Notes: a model not told the origin generated them from the sequence alone. Positions 1-9,677 are shown, numbered from the stretch's first letter. The stretch is 57,526 bases of DNA from Alcanivoracaceae bacterium (GCA_027324795.1 DAHVSB010000007.1:1-57526); one strand, 5' to 3'. Numbers and translations: made by a program.

Positions 1-11
1 TTCCGCGCCCC

Positions 12-167
12 TGCAAGCTTGCTTGGTATAGTGCTTTTTAACAACACCTGGTGCCGAGAACCTACGCGGTTCCGCGTATCCCGCAGTGCTTATTGCTGAT
101 GCTGTACGTTAAGAACCCGTTGAGTGGCGCCAACCCGGCGCTAGGGCCCCTCGGCAAGAGGGCCCTC
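12..167 (+). repeat. Dispersed ~165-bp repeat, copy 1 (full-length, left window edge)
   Basis: This non-coding segment matches 43126-43296 in the same orientation. Shared blocks occur in the same order: TGCAAGCTTGC followed by GGTATAGTG, then a GC-rich inverted repeat ACGCGG-TT-CCGCGT, then GCAGTGCTTATTGCTGATG, then TTAAGAAC, and finally CCTCGGCAAG. Its right end stops 1-2 bases before the cpoB stop codon, which is read on the other strand. The last part can form a bulged hairpin (143-152 with 158-166), but no T-run follows. It looks like a REP/ERIC-class intergenic repeat, with no coding capacity that I trust. Confidence 0.8.
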
Positions 168-168
168 G

Positions 169-918
169 TTAGAGCTGCTCTAGCATCCTTTCTGCAAGGC
201 GCGCTTCGTTGCTGCCTTCGTATTGCTTTGCTAGACGCTTAAGAGTGACTTTAGCTTTATCTACATCGCCTTTCTCAGCTTGCAAGCTAGCAAGCTTATA
301 GAGCGCTGCTGGCGCTTGGCTATGTTCAGGGAATTCATCCACCACAAATTGAAACTCTTTCATGGCAGAAGCGGTGTCAGGTTTTTCTTTAATGCGGAAA
401 ATCTCGCCGCGCCAAAAGTGCGCAAACGGTAGAAACTCCCCTTCGGGAAACACTTCTAAATACTGTTGGAACTCTGCTAGAGCGCCGTCATAGTCACGTG
501 CTAACAATAGTTCACGTGCCGCCGTATAAGCCTTAAGATCACGCTCACTTTCGTTTGCTTTTTCTTCTGCTGCAGCCTCAAGTTCATCTTGCTCAGCCTG
601 TCCCATTACGGCACTAATACGGGAATCCAAGTCCACATAGCGCGAACGTGCCGCCTTACGGTCTGCGTCCACTTCGTGACGCAATTCTTCTACTTGCCCT
701 CGGAGGACTTGTAGTTCCTCCTCTAGCTCTTGAATTTGTTGCAGCAACAGCACGGTACCAAATTCTTCATTGGCTGCTGTGGGGGTACTCTGCTCTGTGG
801 GAGCGGAACCTTGGCGGGGGTATACTCTATCTTCAACGGCTAGCGGTCGAGTGACGGGCTGCGCCATCGCAGCCCCCACTAGACAGCCAAGTGTTAAGCC
901 TGTTACCAGACGCTTCAT
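169..918 (-). CDS. cpoB: CpoB (YbgF), Tol-Pal-associated periplasmic TPR protein
   Basis: CpoB coordinates septal peptidoglycan synthesis with outer-membrane constriction by binding TolA and PBP1B in the periplasm. The 249-residue product starts with a signal peptide (KRLVTGLTLGCLVGAAMA, cleavage near residue 19). A heptad-rich trimerising coiled coil follows at about 60-110, then TPR-like repeats from about 130 to the end (the YDGALAEFQQYLEVFP type of helix pair). It is the last gene of the tol-pal run, 15 bp after pal, which is its usual place. Its stop codon lies against a dispersed repeat that occupies the 3' flank. Domain order and neighbours make the assignment secure. Confidence 0.95.
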   Translation of the reverse strand: MKRLVTGLTLGCLVGAAMAQPVTRPLAVEDRVYPRQGSAPTEQSTPTAANEEFGTVLLLQQIQELEEELQVLRGQVEELRHEVDADRKAARSRYVDLDSRISAVMGQAEQDELEAAAEEKANESERDLKAYTAARELLLARDYDGALAEFQQYLEVFPEGEFLPFAHFWRGEIFRIKEKPDTASAMKEFQFVVDEFPEHSQAPAALYKLASLQAEKGDVDKAKVTLKRLAKQYEGSNEARLAERMLEQL

Positions 919-933
919 TGGCTCTCCTTTCTA

Positions 934-1497
934 CTATGGGCGTCCGGCGGTGTAATTAAGCTCCACGCGGCGGTTTTTTGCCCAAGACATTTCATCAGAC
1001 CCTTTGGCCTGCGGCTTTTCTTCGCCATAGCTTACCGTTTGTAGCTGTGAAGAGGAAACGCCCTGTACGCGCAAGAACTGTTCAACCGCTTTAGAACGGC
1101 GCTCAGCTAGTGCTACGTTGTACTCACGGGTGCCGCGCTCGTCGGTATGACCTTCGAGGCGAACTTTTGCGTTATTGGTGCTGCGCAAATGCTTTGCATG
1201 AGCACGCAGGGTATCAAAAGCGGCAGCTGGCACTTCGGAACGGTCAAATGCAAAGTAAATGATACGCGTATCCGTGGTGCCATCATAGTGAGATGGGTGG
1301 TTGTGGAAACCATCAGCAGTTAGTGGAATGTGACTGTAATCTGCTTTACTGCTCTCCGAGCCTTTTACAGGAGCAGTAACGGTGGATTGCTCCACATCAT
1401 CAACAACATCTTCTTCAACTGGCTTGCTTGAGCAAGCAGCTAAGAAAGCGGTCGCAGCAACAGCTACTAACAAACGATTCATTGCGTTGGAACGCAT
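934..1497 (-). CDS. pal: Pal, peptidoglycan-associated outer-membrane lipoprotein
   Basis: Pal anchors the outer membrane to peptidoglycan and is mobilised by TolB/TolA during division. The N-terminus is a lipoprotein signal ending in the lipobox LAAC, giving a lipidated Cys at residue 22. An acidic linker leads to an OmpA-C domain (about 75-185) carrying the signature [12 protein letters not shown]...AERRSKAV, whose Asp and Arg bind diaminopimelate. An AAGGAG ribosome site lies 7 bases before the ATG at 1497, so I keep that start over the ATG five codons later. It follows tolB after a 73-bp gap. Confidence 0.96.
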   Translation of the reverse strand: MRSNAMNRLLVAVAATAFLAACSSKPVEEDVVDDVEQSTVTAPVKGSESSKADYSHIPLTADGFHNHPSHYDGTTDTRIIYFAFDRSEVPAAAFDTLRAHAKHLRSTNNAKVRLEGHTDERGTREYNVALAERRSKAVEQFLRVQGVSSSQLQTVSYGEEKPQAKGSDEMSWAKNRRVELNYTAGRP

Positions 1498-1570
1498 GGC
1501 TAAACTCCTTTATCAATTATAGAAACTAGTTGTTACTTTATTCTTAGGCACGTAGCTTAAGTATTAAAAG

Positions 1571-2848
1571 TTATAAAAAAGGAGACCAGGCCGGTTCCCT
1601 TACTTCACCTTCTTTTGATGGCAAAGCTACTTTCACTTTACCATCAACAGAAATTGCTTCTAAAACACCCGCGCCTTTATCCTGAGTGCCGTAAATTACC
1701 ATAATTCCATTAGGAGCAACACTAGGAGACTCATCCATATTTGACGTAGTTAGCACATTAAAGGTGCCGCGGTGCAAATCTTGTACACCTATTTGATATT
1801 TACCCTCTTTTCGATGCACAAAAACCAAGTGCCTGCCGTCTGGCGTAATATCTGGACGCGCATTATAAGGGCCATTAAAAGTTAATCTTTTGGTTTTACC
1901 TGAATTTAAATTTAACTCATACACTTGAGGCCCACCGCTGCGCCCAGATGTGAAAACAATCGATTGACCGTCCGGCATCCATCGCGCTTCAGTTTCAAGT
2001 GTGCGCGTGTGTGTACGCCGAGTGAGTTCATTAGTGCGTAGGTCCAATGTGTAAATTTGCGCGTGACCGTCTTTTGACAAGGTCAGTGCTAATTGCTGTC
2101 CATCAGGGGACCAAGAGGGTGCGCCGTTTATGCCGTCAGCTTGTGATACCACACGACGCTCAGCGGTTAATAAATTATGCACATAAACTTTTGGCAAGCC
2201 GTCGCCCTCAAACGACACATAGGCTACTCGGCGTCCATCAGGGGCCCATGATGGGCTCATAATCGGCTCTTTACTGCGCAAAATTGTTGTTGTGCGATGG
2301 CCATCAGCGTCTGCATATTGCAGTTGATAAGGGTAGCTATCTTTATCGTTAACGGTAACGTATAAAATTTTAGTATTAAAAGCACCAGGAATTCCCGTTA
2401 ATTGCTCAAATATTTTATCAGCAATGGAATGCGCCACATCGCGAAACTGGTCCTCATGGGCACGGTAGCTTGCTGCTAACACTTTATTGCCTTGGTCAAC
2501 ATCATGCAGTTCATAGGCTATTTTAAACTGCCCTGGTTGCTCTTCCTCTACCCGACCAATCACTAAATACTCACTTTTTAGCACCCGAAAATCGCGCCAA
2601 ATAATATCTCTTTCTTGGCTCGGTCTGCTTAACAAGTCTGCTCTATCAATGGGAGCGAACAGGCCACTACGATGTAAATCAGCCCCAATAATTTGGGCAA
2701 CATCCTCAGAAACACTCGAACCTTGGTGGGCAAATGGCACTACTGCGATGGACACGGCGTCGTCACGGCCCTGGGTGATTTCTATCACAAGATTAGCTTG
2801 GGTTACGCTGGCAACGCATAACAACACAAGACACCAAAGTTTTCTCAT
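1571..2848 (-). CDS. tolB: TolB, periplasmic beta-propeller of Tol-Pal
   Basis: TolB is the periplasmic partner that switches between Pal and TolA. The 425-residue protein has a signal peptide (residues 1-18) and an N-terminal mixed domain at about 20-150 that holds the segment handed to TolA. A six-bladed propeller follows, visible as repeated W-x-P-D-G motifs ([44 protein letters not shown]). The length is normal for the family. Its ATG overlaps the tolA stop by four bases, indicating translational coupling. Confidence 0.97.
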   Translation of the reverse strand: MRKLWCLVLLCVASVTQANLVIEITQGRDDAVSIAVVPFAHQGSSVSEDVAQIIGADLHRSGLFAPIDRADLLSRPSQERDIIWRDFRVLKSEYLVIGRVEEEQPGQFKIAYELHDVDQGNKVLAASYRAHEDQFRDVAHSIADKIFEQLTGIPGAFNTKILYVTVNDKDSYPYQLQYADADGHRTTTILRSKEPIMSPSWAPDGRRVAYVSFEGDGLPKVYVHNLLTAERRVVSQADGINGAPSWSPDGQQLALTLSKDGHAQIYTLDLRTNELTRRTHTRTLETEARWMPDGQSIVFTSGRSGGPQVYELNLNSGKTKRLTFNGPYNARPDITPDGRHLVFVHRKEGKYQIGVQDLHRGTFNVLTTSNMDESPSVAPNGIMVIYGTQDKGAGVLEAISVDGKVKVALPSKEGEVREPAWSPFL

Positions 2849-3723
2849 AGCCTTAAATCCTCTGGTCTAAAATTAAACGTCATATTGCGGAAGCGCTCAA
2901 ACAAACTGCCTTCAGGCACAGGCAAGCGTCCGGCATTTTTTACTGCGTTCACCGCTGAGCGATCGAGCGCCTTGTCGCCGCTGCTTTGCAACACCTTTAC
3001 GTCCACCACATCACCGCCTGGGGTGAGTGTAATATTTAGCACAGTAAGCATGCCGTTGCGGGCGCTAGGAGGGCGCACCCAGCGTTGAGCAATAACACTT
3101 TGAATGGCGTCCACATAACTTGCCGTTTCTGCATCATCCGCTAAAGCTTCTGCCGCGGCCTCTGCCTCCGCAGCGGCCTTAGCTTCAGCTTGCGCCTTGC
3201 GCTCTTGAGCTTGTTGTTTGGCCATGCGCGCCTCTTCTTCAGCTAGCATATCAAGCATATCGGGCTGCTCGAAGGTGGGCGCTGGCTTGGGCTTTGGCTC
3301 CGGTTTTGGTTCGGGCTTTGGCTCCGGTTTTGGTTCGGGCTTTGGTGCAGGTTTAGGCTCGGGCTTAGGAGCTGGTTTGGGCTCGGGCTTTGGCGCAGGT
3401 TTCGGCTCGGGCTTTGGTGCAGGTTTGGGCTCGGGCTTTGGTGCAGGTTTGGGCTCGGGCTTTGGTGCAGGTTTGGGCTCGGGCTTTGGGGCAGGCTTGG
3501 GCTCTTGTTTGGGTTCGATCTTAGGCACAGGCTCAGCCTTAGGGGTTGGCTCTTCTGTTGGCGCTGCTTTTTTAGGCGCAGACACATTCACCGCTTGCAC
3601 ATATTTAATCGGCGGCTTCTTAGGTAATTGTGAGCCTAGAGCGCCAAAAAGCACAAAGGCAAGCACAAGTAAAATATGCAAGCACAACGACAGTATGACT
3701 GCCGTTACCATTTGCCTTTGCAT
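2845..3723 (-). CDS. tolA: TolA, inner-membrane spanning protein with a Pro-Lys/Glu repeat arm
   Basis: TolA links the TolQR proton motor to Pal and TolB. The 292-residue protein has one N-terminal membrane helix (about 7-30). A long [12 protein letters not shown] repeat spans about 72-148, a short Ala/Lys/Glu-rich helix about 160-198, and a C-terminal TonB/TolA fold about 202-290 ([30 protein letters not shown]). In E. coli the middle domain is a long alpha-helix. Here much of it is replaced by a proline-rich arm like that of TonB, encoded by near-identical 24-bp tandem units. The gene sits between tolR (adjacent) and tolB (4-bp overlap). Confidence 0.95.
   Translation of the reverse strand: MQRQMVTAVILSLCLHILLVLAFVLFGALGSQLPKKPPIKYVQAVNVSAPKKAAPTEEPTPKAEPVPKIEPKQEPKPAPKPEPKPAPKPEPKPAPKPEPKPAPKPEPKPAPKPEPKPAPKPEPKPAPKPEPKPEPKPEPKPEPKPKPAPTFEQPDMLDMLAEEEARMAKQQAQERKAQAEAKAAAEAEAAAEALADDAETASYVDAIQSVIAQRWVRPPSARNGMLTVLNITLTPGGDVVDVKVLQSSGDKALDRSAVNAVKNAGRLPVPEGSLFERFRNMTFNFRPEDLRL
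3280..3510. repeat. 24-bp tandem repeats inside tolA
   Basis: Roughly nine to ten imperfect copies of a 24-bp unit encode the eight-residue period KPAPKPEP on the minus strand. Three consecutive units around 3420-3490 differ by only one base. Such near-identity allows slipped-strand copy-number change without loss of frame. The array is coding, lacks unique spacers and is not a CRISPR. Confidence 0.9.
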
Positions 3724-4149
3724 TTAGTTGCCCTCGCCCACCGGCTCTGTCACAAGGCCTAATTTTTCCACTCCTGCTTCTTGTAAGAATCCCATGAGCA
3801 TCACAATTCGTCCGTAAGGCACTTGCTCATCGCCCTCTACCAGAAACAAAGTCTCGGGAGCATTTTTTAAGATACGTCGTATATTTTCCTGTAAGGCGGC
3901 TTTGGTAGTAGCCGTTTCTTGCTCTTCACCCACGTTAATATAGTAAGAACCGTCTTTTTTTAAGGTAACCACCACGGGCTCTTCTTCAGCAATGGGATCG
4001 CTATTCGCTTGGGGTAAATCCACATGAATGCCCTGGGTCATCATGGGAGCGGTAATCATAAACACCACCAAGAGCACTAACATAACGTCGATATAGGGAA
4101 CCACATTAATATCGGCCATTAGCTTTTTAGGCGGACGTACACGAACCAT
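3724..4149 (-). CDS. tolR: TolR, stator protein of the Tol motor
   Basis: TolR is an ExbD-family protein that forms the proton-driven motor with TolQ and binds peptidoglycan in its periplasmic part. The 141-residue product has a short cytoplasmic tail and one membrane helix beginning [18 protein letters not shown]. Asp21 corresponds to the proton-carrying Asp of the family. A periplasmic domain of about 100 residues follows. It lies 9 bp after tolQ and directly abuts tolA. Confidence 0.96.
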   Translation of the reverse strand: MVRVRPPKKLMADINVVPYIDVMLVLLVVFMITAPMMTQGIHVDLPQANSDPIAEEEPVVVTLKKDGSYYINVGEEQETATTKAALQENIRRILKNAPETLFLVEGDEQVPYGRIVMLMGFLQEAGVEKLGLVTEPVGEGN

Positions 4150-4158
4150 AACAGCCTC

Positions 4159-4845
4159 CTAGTTTTCGCGATGTTTGTGCACTTGGCGGTGCAACATGGC
4201 AGAAAACTCTTCAGCAAAAATCTCGCATTCGCCGATAATTTCTTCGGCAGCGGCAGCAAAACGGTTATAGGCCACCACCGCTGGAATGGCAGCAAACAAG
4301 CCCATGGCTGTAGCCACAAGGGCTTCGGCAATTCCGGGCGCCACCACCGCCAAACTCGCTTGCGTCACATTCGCCAAGGCACGGAAGGAGTTCATGATTC
4401 CCCAAACGGTACCAAACAAACCAATATAAGGACTGGTGGAACCCACGGTAGCGAGGAATGGCAGTGTGTGATACAAGCGATTTTGTTCCCGCTGTAATGC
4501 CACACGCATGGCGCGCTGAGCACCTTCCATTACCGCATCTGCATCACGGGAAGTTTTGGTTAAACGAATAAACTCCTCGAAACCCGCTTTGAAAATAGCA
4601 CGCTGCCCGCAACTGGCCGCGCTGTCACCTTTCACCATTTGGTAAAGGCTGGCTAAATCATTGCTCGCCCAAAAATCATTTTCAAAAACGCGTCCGACTT
4701 TGCGCGCCTGCCCTATGGTGCGAAAACGCACCACTATCATTGCCCACGACATTACCGACAAGAGCACTAATAACAACATCACTGCCTGCACAACGAGGCC
4801 GGCGCCGCTCACTAGGCTCCAAATGGACATGGAATCCGCTTGCAT
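4159..4845 (-). CDS. tolQ: TolQ, proton-channel subunit of the Tol motor
   Basis: TolQ is an ExbB/MotA-family inner-membrane protein of 228 residues with three predicted membrane helices. The first is at about 13-35 and two are in the second half (about 133-160 and 170-195). The family signature PYIGLFGTVWGIMNSF precedes helix 2. An AAGGAG site sits before the ATG at 4845. The 5-bp gap from ybgC and the short gap to tolR fit one transcript. Confidence 0.96.
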   Translation of the reverse strand: MQADSMSIWSLVSGAGLVVQAVMLLLVLLSVMSWAMIVVRFRTIGQARKVGRVFENDFWASNDLASLYQMVKGDSAASCGQRAIFKAGFEEFIRLTKTSRDADAVMEGAQRAMRVALQREQNRLYHTLPFLATVGSTSPYIGLFGTVWGIMNSFRALANVTQASLAVVAPGIAEALVATAMGLFAAIPAVVAYNRFAAAAEEIIGECEIFAEEFSAMLHRQVHKHREN

Positions 4846-4850
4846 TACTG

Positions 4851-5279
4851 CTACTCCTTTACGAGTGCCGTTTTTAATTGGGGCGGCAACCCCTGGGGTT
4901 TTAAGTTATCAGCCCGCACGCAGGCCACGGTTATTTGGGCGTGGCAAAGCTGCTCTTCGCCGCGCCATATTTGTTGTTCAAATTCAATGCGCGCTCCTTT
5001 TACTGCTGCCCGCACCGTCACTTGCAATACATCGTCCATGATGGCCGGTTTTAAGTAGTTAACCTCGCATTTTGCCACCACGAACTGTGTGTTTTCTGCT
5101 GCTAGCTGAATGTGATTATAACCTCGAGAACGCATCCACTCGCTGCGTGCACGCTCCATGAACTTAAGGTAATTCACGTAATACACGATACCGCCAGCAT
5201 CGGTATCCTCGATGTAGACCTGCACGGGCAATATAAATTCCCTTGGGCTCTCAGCATCTTGCGCCATAGCTTGCACCAT
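4851..5279 (-). CDS. ybgC: YbgC, acyl-CoA thioesterase of the Tol-Pal operon
   Basis: YbgC is a small hot-dog-fold thioesterase that acts on acyl-CoA/ACP and is always found at the head of tol-pal operons. The 142-residue chain carries the 4-hydroxybenzoyl-CoA thioesterase-type motif YIEDTDAGGIVYYVNYLKF, whose Asp-Thr-Asp segment is catalytic. I start it at the ATG whose A is the last base of the ruvB stop (TAATG). The longer reading to 5327 would lie inside ruvB and lacks family-like residues. Function in the Tol system is still loosely defined. Confidence 0.9.
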   Translation of the reverse strand: MVQAMAQDAESPREFILPVQVYIEDTDAGGIVYYVNYLKFMERARSEWMRSRGYNHIQLAAENTQFVVAKCEVNYLKPAIMDDVLQVTVRAAVKGARIEFEQQIWRGEEQLCHAQITVACVRADNLKPQGLPPQLKTALVKE

Positions 5280-6292
5280 TAGTCGGTGGTTGCGGAAGTA
5301 ATAGGTTGTAAACCAAAGTGCCGCCACGCCAATTGTGTGACCTGCCGCCCACGTGGGGTGCGATGGATAAAGCCTTGTTGAATAAGGTAAGGCTCCACCA
5401 CTTCCTCGAGCGTGCCAGCATCTTCATTCAAAGCAGCCGCTAGACTTTCTAGGCCCACAGGACCGCCATCAAATTTTTGCATCATGGTATTGAGCAAGCG
5501 ATGGTCGGTACCATCAAGTCCCAAGGCATCCACTTCCAACATATCGAGAGCTTGGCGCGCCATATCAGCTGTAATGGTGCCATCCCCTTTGACTTCGGCA
5601 AAATCACGCACACGGCGCAATAAGCGGTTAGCAATGCGTGGCGTACCACGAGCACGACGAGCCACTTCCCGTGCACCTTCCGATTCCGCTTGAAGCCCAA
5701 AAATACCACAAGCTCGCTCCACAATATGGGCAAGGTCGTCGATACTATAAAAATCTAAACGCTGCACTATGCCAAAACGGTCGCGCAGCGGTGCCGTCAA
5801 CAAACCTGCACGAGTGGTAGCACCCACCAAGGTAAAAGGTGGCAGCTCAATTTTAATTGAGCGCGCCGCCGGTCCTTCACCAATCATAATATCGAGCTGG
5901 TAGTCCTCCATGGCGGGGTAAAGGATTTCCTCCACCACAGGCGAAAGACGGTGGATTTCATCCACAAATAGCACATCGCCTTCTTCTAGATTGGTCAAAA
6001 TGGCAGCCAAATCTCCGGCTTTTTCTAACACAGGGCCTGAGGTACTTTTTAGCTCGGCCCCCATTTCGCGAGCAATAATATGCGCTAGCGTTGTTTTACC
6101 TAAACCGGGCGGACCAAAAATTAAAGTGTGGTCTAGGGCATCACCGCGCTGACGTGCCGCATCAATAAAAATTTCTAAACGTTGGCTCACTTTGGGCTGA
6201 CCACGGTAATCCGCCAAGCTAGCTGGGCGAATGGCCCCTTCAATATTTTCTTCTTGGGTACCGGTGAGCACGGGGGAAATCATTCTATCCAT
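5279..6292 (-). CDS. ruvB: RuvB, Holliday-junction branch-migration ATPase
   Basis: RuvB is the AAA+ hexamer that pumps DNA through the RuvA-bound Holliday junction. The 337-residue protein shows Walker A GPPGLGKT (residues 60-67), Walker B VLFVDEIH (about 108-114), sensor 1 VGATTRAG, an arginine-finger region PLRDRFG, and a C-terminal winged helix ending in [13 protein letters not shown]. It follows ruvA with no gap and overlaps ybgC by one base. Confidence 0.98.
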   Translation of the reverse strand: MDRMISPVLTGTQEENIEGAIRPASLADYRGQPKVSQRLEIFIDAARQRGDALDHTLIFGPPGLGKTTLAHIIAREMGAELKSTSGPVLEKAGDLAAILTNLEEGDVLFVDEIHRLSPVVEEILYPAMEDYQLDIMIGEGPAARSIKIELPPFTLVGATTRAGLLTAPLRDRFGIVQRLDFYSIDDLAHIVERACGIFGLQAESEGAREVARRARGTPRIANRLLRRVRDFAEVKGDGTITADMARQALDMLEVDALGLDGTDHRLLNTMMQKFDGGPVGLESLAAALNEDAGTLEEVVEPYLIQQGFIHRTPRGRQVTQLAWRHFGLQPITSATTD

Positions 6293-6898
6293 TTATCGGC
6301 CTGCTAATTGCTGAAGTGCGAGACGAATAATAGTAGCACTATCAAGCCCTTCCGCATCAATTTTTGCCACCGCAGTTTCAGCCGCCTTGGTTCTATAGCC
6401 TAGAGCCTCAAGGGCTGCCACAGCATCTTGTATGGGTGCAGGCGCCTTGGTGATAGGCGCAAGAAGCTCTGGTAAATGCGCAGCTGCACCCTCGAGTTTT
6501 TTCACCCTGTCTTTCAGTTCGATAATCAAACGCTCAGCAGTCTTTTTACCAATCCCTGGGACCTTCATAAGGCTCACGGTATCGCCATCTTCTAGGCATC
6601 GCACTAAACGCCCTGCTTCAATGCCTGACAAAATACCTAAAGCTGTTTTAGGCCCCACGCCGCTCACGCGGATCAACTCTTGGAATAAGGCTCGCTCAAA
6701 GGTATCCATAAAGCCGTATAGCAGTTGCGCGTCTTCGCGTACCACCATGTGGGTATGAATAATAATTTCCTGCCCCACAGCCAAGTCGCCGTAGAACGTT
6801 GGCATGGTAGCTTCCACTTGGTAGCCCACACCGTTGACATCAATCAGCAACCAAGGCGGCTGAATTTCCACCAAGGTGCCACGTAATCTCGCTATCAT
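6293..6898 (-). CDS. ruvA: RuvA, Holliday-junction binding protein
   Basis: RuvA tetramers hold the Holliday junction in square-planar form and load RuvB. I use the ATG at 6898 ([14 protein letters not shown]...), which overlaps the ruvC TGA as ATGA and gives 201 residues, the usual length. The earlier in-frame ATG at 6970 would add residues unlike any RuvA. The chain has the N-terminal OB fold, paired helix-hairpin-helix motifs ([11 protein letters not shown] and [16 protein letters not shown]) and the C-terminal RuvB-binding domain (about 150-201). Confidence 0.97.
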   Translation of the reverse strand: MIARLRGTLVEIQPPWLLIDVNGVGYQVEATMPTFYGDLAVGQEIIIHTHMVVREDAQLLYGFMDTFERALFQELIRVSGVGPKTALGILSGIEAGRLVRCLEDGDTVSLMKVPGIGKKTAERLIIELKDRVKKLEGAAAHLPELLAPITKAPAPIQDAVAALEALGYRTKAAETAVAKIDAEGLDSATIIRLALQQLAGR

Positions 6899-7431
6899 AA
6901 AACTCGCTTGCCTCGTCTCGCCGTTGCGCCTTGAATGCGCGCTAAAGAAGTCCCCATGTGGGCATGACAAATGGCCACCGCCAACGCATCAGCGGCATCG
7001 CCCCTGGGTGTAACAGTAAGCTGTAAAATATATCGCACCATTTGTGCCACTTGTTCCTTGGTGGCGCTGCCGCGGCCAACTAACGCTTGTTTCACTTGCC
7101 GCGCCGCATATTCAGCCACGGGTAAGCCTTGGTCAACCATGGCGACAATGGCCACACCACGGGCTTGCCCAAGCTTTAAAGCCGACATAGCGTTTTTGGC
7201 CATAAACACATCTTCAATGGCTGCTTTTTCGGGCCGATACTCAAGTATCACATCACGCAGCACATGAAATATTTGCCCTAACCGCTGAGGAAAATCATCG
7301 CCACGGGTAGCAATAGCCCCACTGGCGACATACACAGGCTTATTATTTTGGTAATCGATAATGCCATACCCTGTAAACCGCGAGCCGGGGTCAATCCCTA
7401 GAATGCGCCCCTTCACTGGCGGTGATTGCAT
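6895..7431 (-). CDS. ruvC: RuvC, Holliday-junction resolvase
   Basis: RuvC is a dimeric RNase H-fold endonuclease that resolves Holliday junctions. The 178-residue sequence shows the acidic catalytic residues in place: Asp14 in [14 protein letters not shown], Glu in [11 protein letters not shown], and the C-terminal pair in [14 protein letters not shown]. It heads the ruvCAB run. The aspS and yebC genes that often precede it in Pseudomonas are absent, and a small DUF4124 gene lies 17 bp upstream. No LexA box was found before it. Confidence 0.97.
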   Translation of the reverse strand: MQSPPVKGRILGIDPGSRFTGYGIIDYQNNKPVYVASGAIATRGDDFPQRLGQIFHVLRDVILEYRPEKAAIEDVFMAKNAMSALKLGQARGVAIVAMVDQGLPVAEYAARQVKQALVGRGSATKEQVAQMVRYILQLTVTPRGDAADALAVAICHAHMGTSLARIQGATARRGKRVL

Positions 7432-7448
7432 AATTTACTCCTTAACCA

Positions 7449-7937
7449 TTAACGGTATAAATAACGCCAGCGTTCAGGCTGCAAACGTTCGTACTGTTGC
7501 CAATCCACCACACAGTCGTTTTCAAAATACACATAATCCCGTGCCACATCAGAATGATGGTACGACCAACGCTCGCCACGGCTACTACGAATAATACTGG
7601 TTGGCCGCCCCCAAGCACGCTCAACATCGTTGGGTTTCATGCCGTGAGCGACTTTCTTTTCCACAATATAACGGCGCAAGCGTGTGGTATTAATATAAGG
7701 ACAAGCGTCTGTGGCAGCAGGCGGGGATTTGTGCGGTATTGGCGTGTACGAAGGCGGTACAACAGTCGCATCGAAGCTGCCGCCAATATGAAATGGGTCC
7801 ACTGTAATTTCCACAGCATTATCGCCACAAGGCGTATCAGAAAAAATAACTTCGCCCCGATTATCACACTGATAAACCGCTGCTTGAACCGCAGCAGGAA
7901 AACATAAAAGCAGCGCTATAAAATACCAACAACGCAT
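7449..7937 (-). CDS. Small exported DUF4124 protein
   Basis: A 162-residue exported protein. The start at 7937 is chosen because AGGAGG lies 4 bases before it, and the next residues form a signal peptide (CWYFIALLLCFPAAVQA). The mature N-terminus has the DUF4124 pattern AVYQCDNRGEVIFSDTPCG. The C-terminal half (HGMKPNDVERAWGRPTSI, then RWSYHH) resembles the SmpA/BamE type of lipoprotein fold, as in many small envelope proteins. It lies upstream of ruvC in the same direction and could be co-transcribed. No biochemical role is known to me. Confidence 0.75.
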   Translation of the reverse strand: MRCWYFIALLLCFPAAVQAAVYQCDNRGEVIFSDTPCGDNAVEITVDPFHIGGSFDATVVPPSYTPIPHKSPPAATDACPYINTTRLRRYIVEKKVAHGMKPNDVERAWGRPTSIIRSSRGERWSYHHSDVARDYVYFENDCVVDWQQYERLQPERWRYLYR

Positions 7938-8022
7938 TTTCACCTCCTGTGCACCAACTCCCAACAAATTCTCCATGCACGGATATCATAACAGGTTAAA
8001 AGCCCCGAGCCTTTGTCTCTTA

Positions 8023-8640
8023 TTAACAGTTCTCCTCCTGAAAACGGCGAAAATTATCCTCGATACCGGCTTCTAAAGGTACCTTGGCATTAATCAAAAT
8101 GCCCGCCACCATTTCGTAGTGCCCCACCAGAGTAAGGAATTCTACTATTTCTTTATGAGAGTGGATTTTAACTAACTGCTGCCAATGCTCCTCCTCAATG
8201 GGCTCTTTCGCGCACAAGCTATCGCAAGCACCATAAAGCGCGACACTATAAGCATCAGGCTGGTCTATTAATGGTCGTGAGGCTTGCAATATCTCTTGAT
8301 CGCTCACCCCCACAGATTGGGCTATTTCTAGGTGCTGAGCCCACTCATAACGGCTACGGCAATTCCATGCTACTCGTAAAATAACCTTCTCACGCAAGGT
8401 GGCTGGCAAGCGTCCAAAAGGCATAAGCCGTGATGCAAAAAACAGCCAAGCCCAAAATAAACGTCGGTTAGTGTTTAGCACTGGAAAAATATTAGGCAGT
8501 TCCGAGCGGCCAAACAAATGAGACACACCGGAGAAGCTACGGAACAATACGCCACGCTCTTGAGCTCGCGGCACAGGCAGTCGTTCCCCTACTGGGATGG
8601 CCCAGCCCTTAGGGGGTTGCAAGCGATCTTGATATTGCAT
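8023..8640 (-). CDS. Carboxymuconolactone decarboxylase-like (AhpD fold) protein
   Basis: A 205-residue cytoplasmic protein with the pattern of carboxymuconolactone decarboxylase-like proteins: LREKVILRVAWNCRSRYEWAQH, then VSLVGHYEMVAGILIN-type helices near the end. It lacks the E-x-x-C-x-x-C redox centre of true AhpD, so peroxidase-type activity should not be assumed. I start at the ATG at 8640 (MQYQDRLQPP), since upstream codons are not family-like. It diverges from the SDR gene across 115 bp, a pairing common for oxidoreductase modules of unknown substrate. Confidence 0.7.
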   Translation of the reverse strand: MQYQDRLQPPKGWAIPVGERLPVPRAQERGVLFRSFSGVSHLFGRSELPNIFPVLNTNRRLFWAWLFFASRLMPFGRLPATLREKVILRVAWNCRSRYEWAQHLEIAQSVGVSDQEILQASRPLIDQPDAYSVALYGACDSLCAKEPIEEEHWQQLVKIHSHKEIVEFLTLVGHYEMVAGILINAKVPLEAGIEDNFRRFQEENC

Positions 8641-8755
8641 TGTTATTCTCTTTATTAGTGGATTAACCCAAATGCCAAGACAAAGGCGCCAAGGCCAAAA
8701 CATTTAAACAAAAGTTATGACACTATAGTCCAACTTCTCTAAGAGTATAAACACT

Positions 8756-9619
8756 ATGAGCTATTTCAATAATAAAAAATGTTTGATTACTGGTGCTGCT
8801 AGTGGAATTGGGCGAGCCACCGCCCTGGCTCTAGCAAAACAAGGCGCTGCACTAGCGTTAACTGATATCAATGCAGATGCCCTTCAAGAGGTGGCAAATG
8901 AAGCACGCACCTTAGGCGGTCAAGTACTGGGAATATTCCCCGCAGATATTTCTGACTATAACGCCATACAACAAATGGCCACTCAGCTCCATAGTGAGCA
9001 CGATGCCATGGATGTGATTATGAATATTGCTGGCATCTCCACTTGGGGCAGCATTGACAAGTTAACGCATCACCACTGGCGCCAGCTGGTTGAGATAAAT
9101 TTGATGGGGCCCATCCATGTGCTAGAGCTTTTCGTGCCTCCTATGATGGCAGCTAAGCGGGGCGGGCATATAGTTAATGTCTCCTCCGCTGCTGGCTTGT
9201 TTGGGCTGCCCTGGCACTCAGCCTACAGCGCCACCAAATTTGGGCTAAGGGGTATTAGCGAAGTGCTGCGGTTTGACTTGCGCCAATACAAAATTCATGT
9301 GAGTTTAGTCTGTCCAGGAGCAGTCAATACAGGATTGGTGCAAACAATTAATATTGTTGGTGTTGATCGCGAACACCCGAAAGTAAAACGGCTTGTGGGT
9401 CGCTTTCAGCGCCATGCAGTCACACCAGAGCAAGCTGCAGTAAAAATCCTTAAAGGCGTGCGCAAAAAGCGCTATATGGTGTACACCTCTTGGGACATAG
9501 CCTTTGGCCATTGGTTTACACGTAAATTTTCCTGGCCTTATGAAATTGTAATGCGGGTGCTTAGTAACGTTATAAATCGTACCGCTGAAGCCGTAGAACG
9601 AGACGCAAAAAAACAATAA
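8756..9619 (+). CDS. Short-chain dehydrogenase/reductase (SDR)
   Basis: A 287-residue classical SDR. It has the NAD(P)-binding TGAASGIG motif at about 12-19, the NIAG motif (about 90), and the catalytic Ser (VSSAAG) with Tyr-x-x-x-Lys as YSATK at about 159-163. The substrate cannot be read from sequence. The C-terminal extension (KRYMVYTSWDIAFGHWFTRK and after) resembles SDRs acting on lipids or hydrophobic substrates. It diverges from the carboxymuconolactone decarboxylase-like gene. Confidence 0.85.
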   Translation: MSYFNNKKCLITGAASGIGRATALALAKQGAALALTDINADALQEVANEARTLGGQVLGIFPADISDYNAIQQMATQLHSEHDAMDVIMNIAGISTWGSIDKLTHHHWRQLVEINLMGPIHVLELFVPPMMAAKRGGHIVNVSSAAGLFGLPWHSAYSATKFGLRGISEVLRFDLRQYKIHVSLVCPGAVNTGLVQTINIVGVDREHPKVKRLVGRFQRHAVTPEQAAVKILKGVRKKRYMVYTSWDIAFGHWFTRKFSWPYEIVMRVLSNVINRTAEAVERDAKKQ

Positions 9620-9677
9620 ACTGACTCTCGCGCAAATGAGATGTGTTATCATCGCCACCTGACCTTAGGAGGCAACC

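Noticed and set aside
51-242. 63-residue plus-strand frame at the left edge
   Set aside because: It runs through the dispersed repeat into the 3' end of cpoB on the other strand, with no ribosome site.
3280-3510. Possible CRISPR-like tandem array
   Set aside because: The units are contiguous without spacers, keep the tolA frame and encode a K-P-x-P repeat.
3218-3727. Glycine-rich 169-residue frame on the plus strand
   Set aside because: It is the antisense shadow of the tolA repeat. The minus-strand TolA has a membrane helix, the TolA C-terminal domain and operon context.
8023-8640. AhpD-type peroxidase partner
   Set aside because: The redox motif E-x-x-C-x-x-C is missing, so only the carboxymuconolactone decarboxylase-like fold is claimed.
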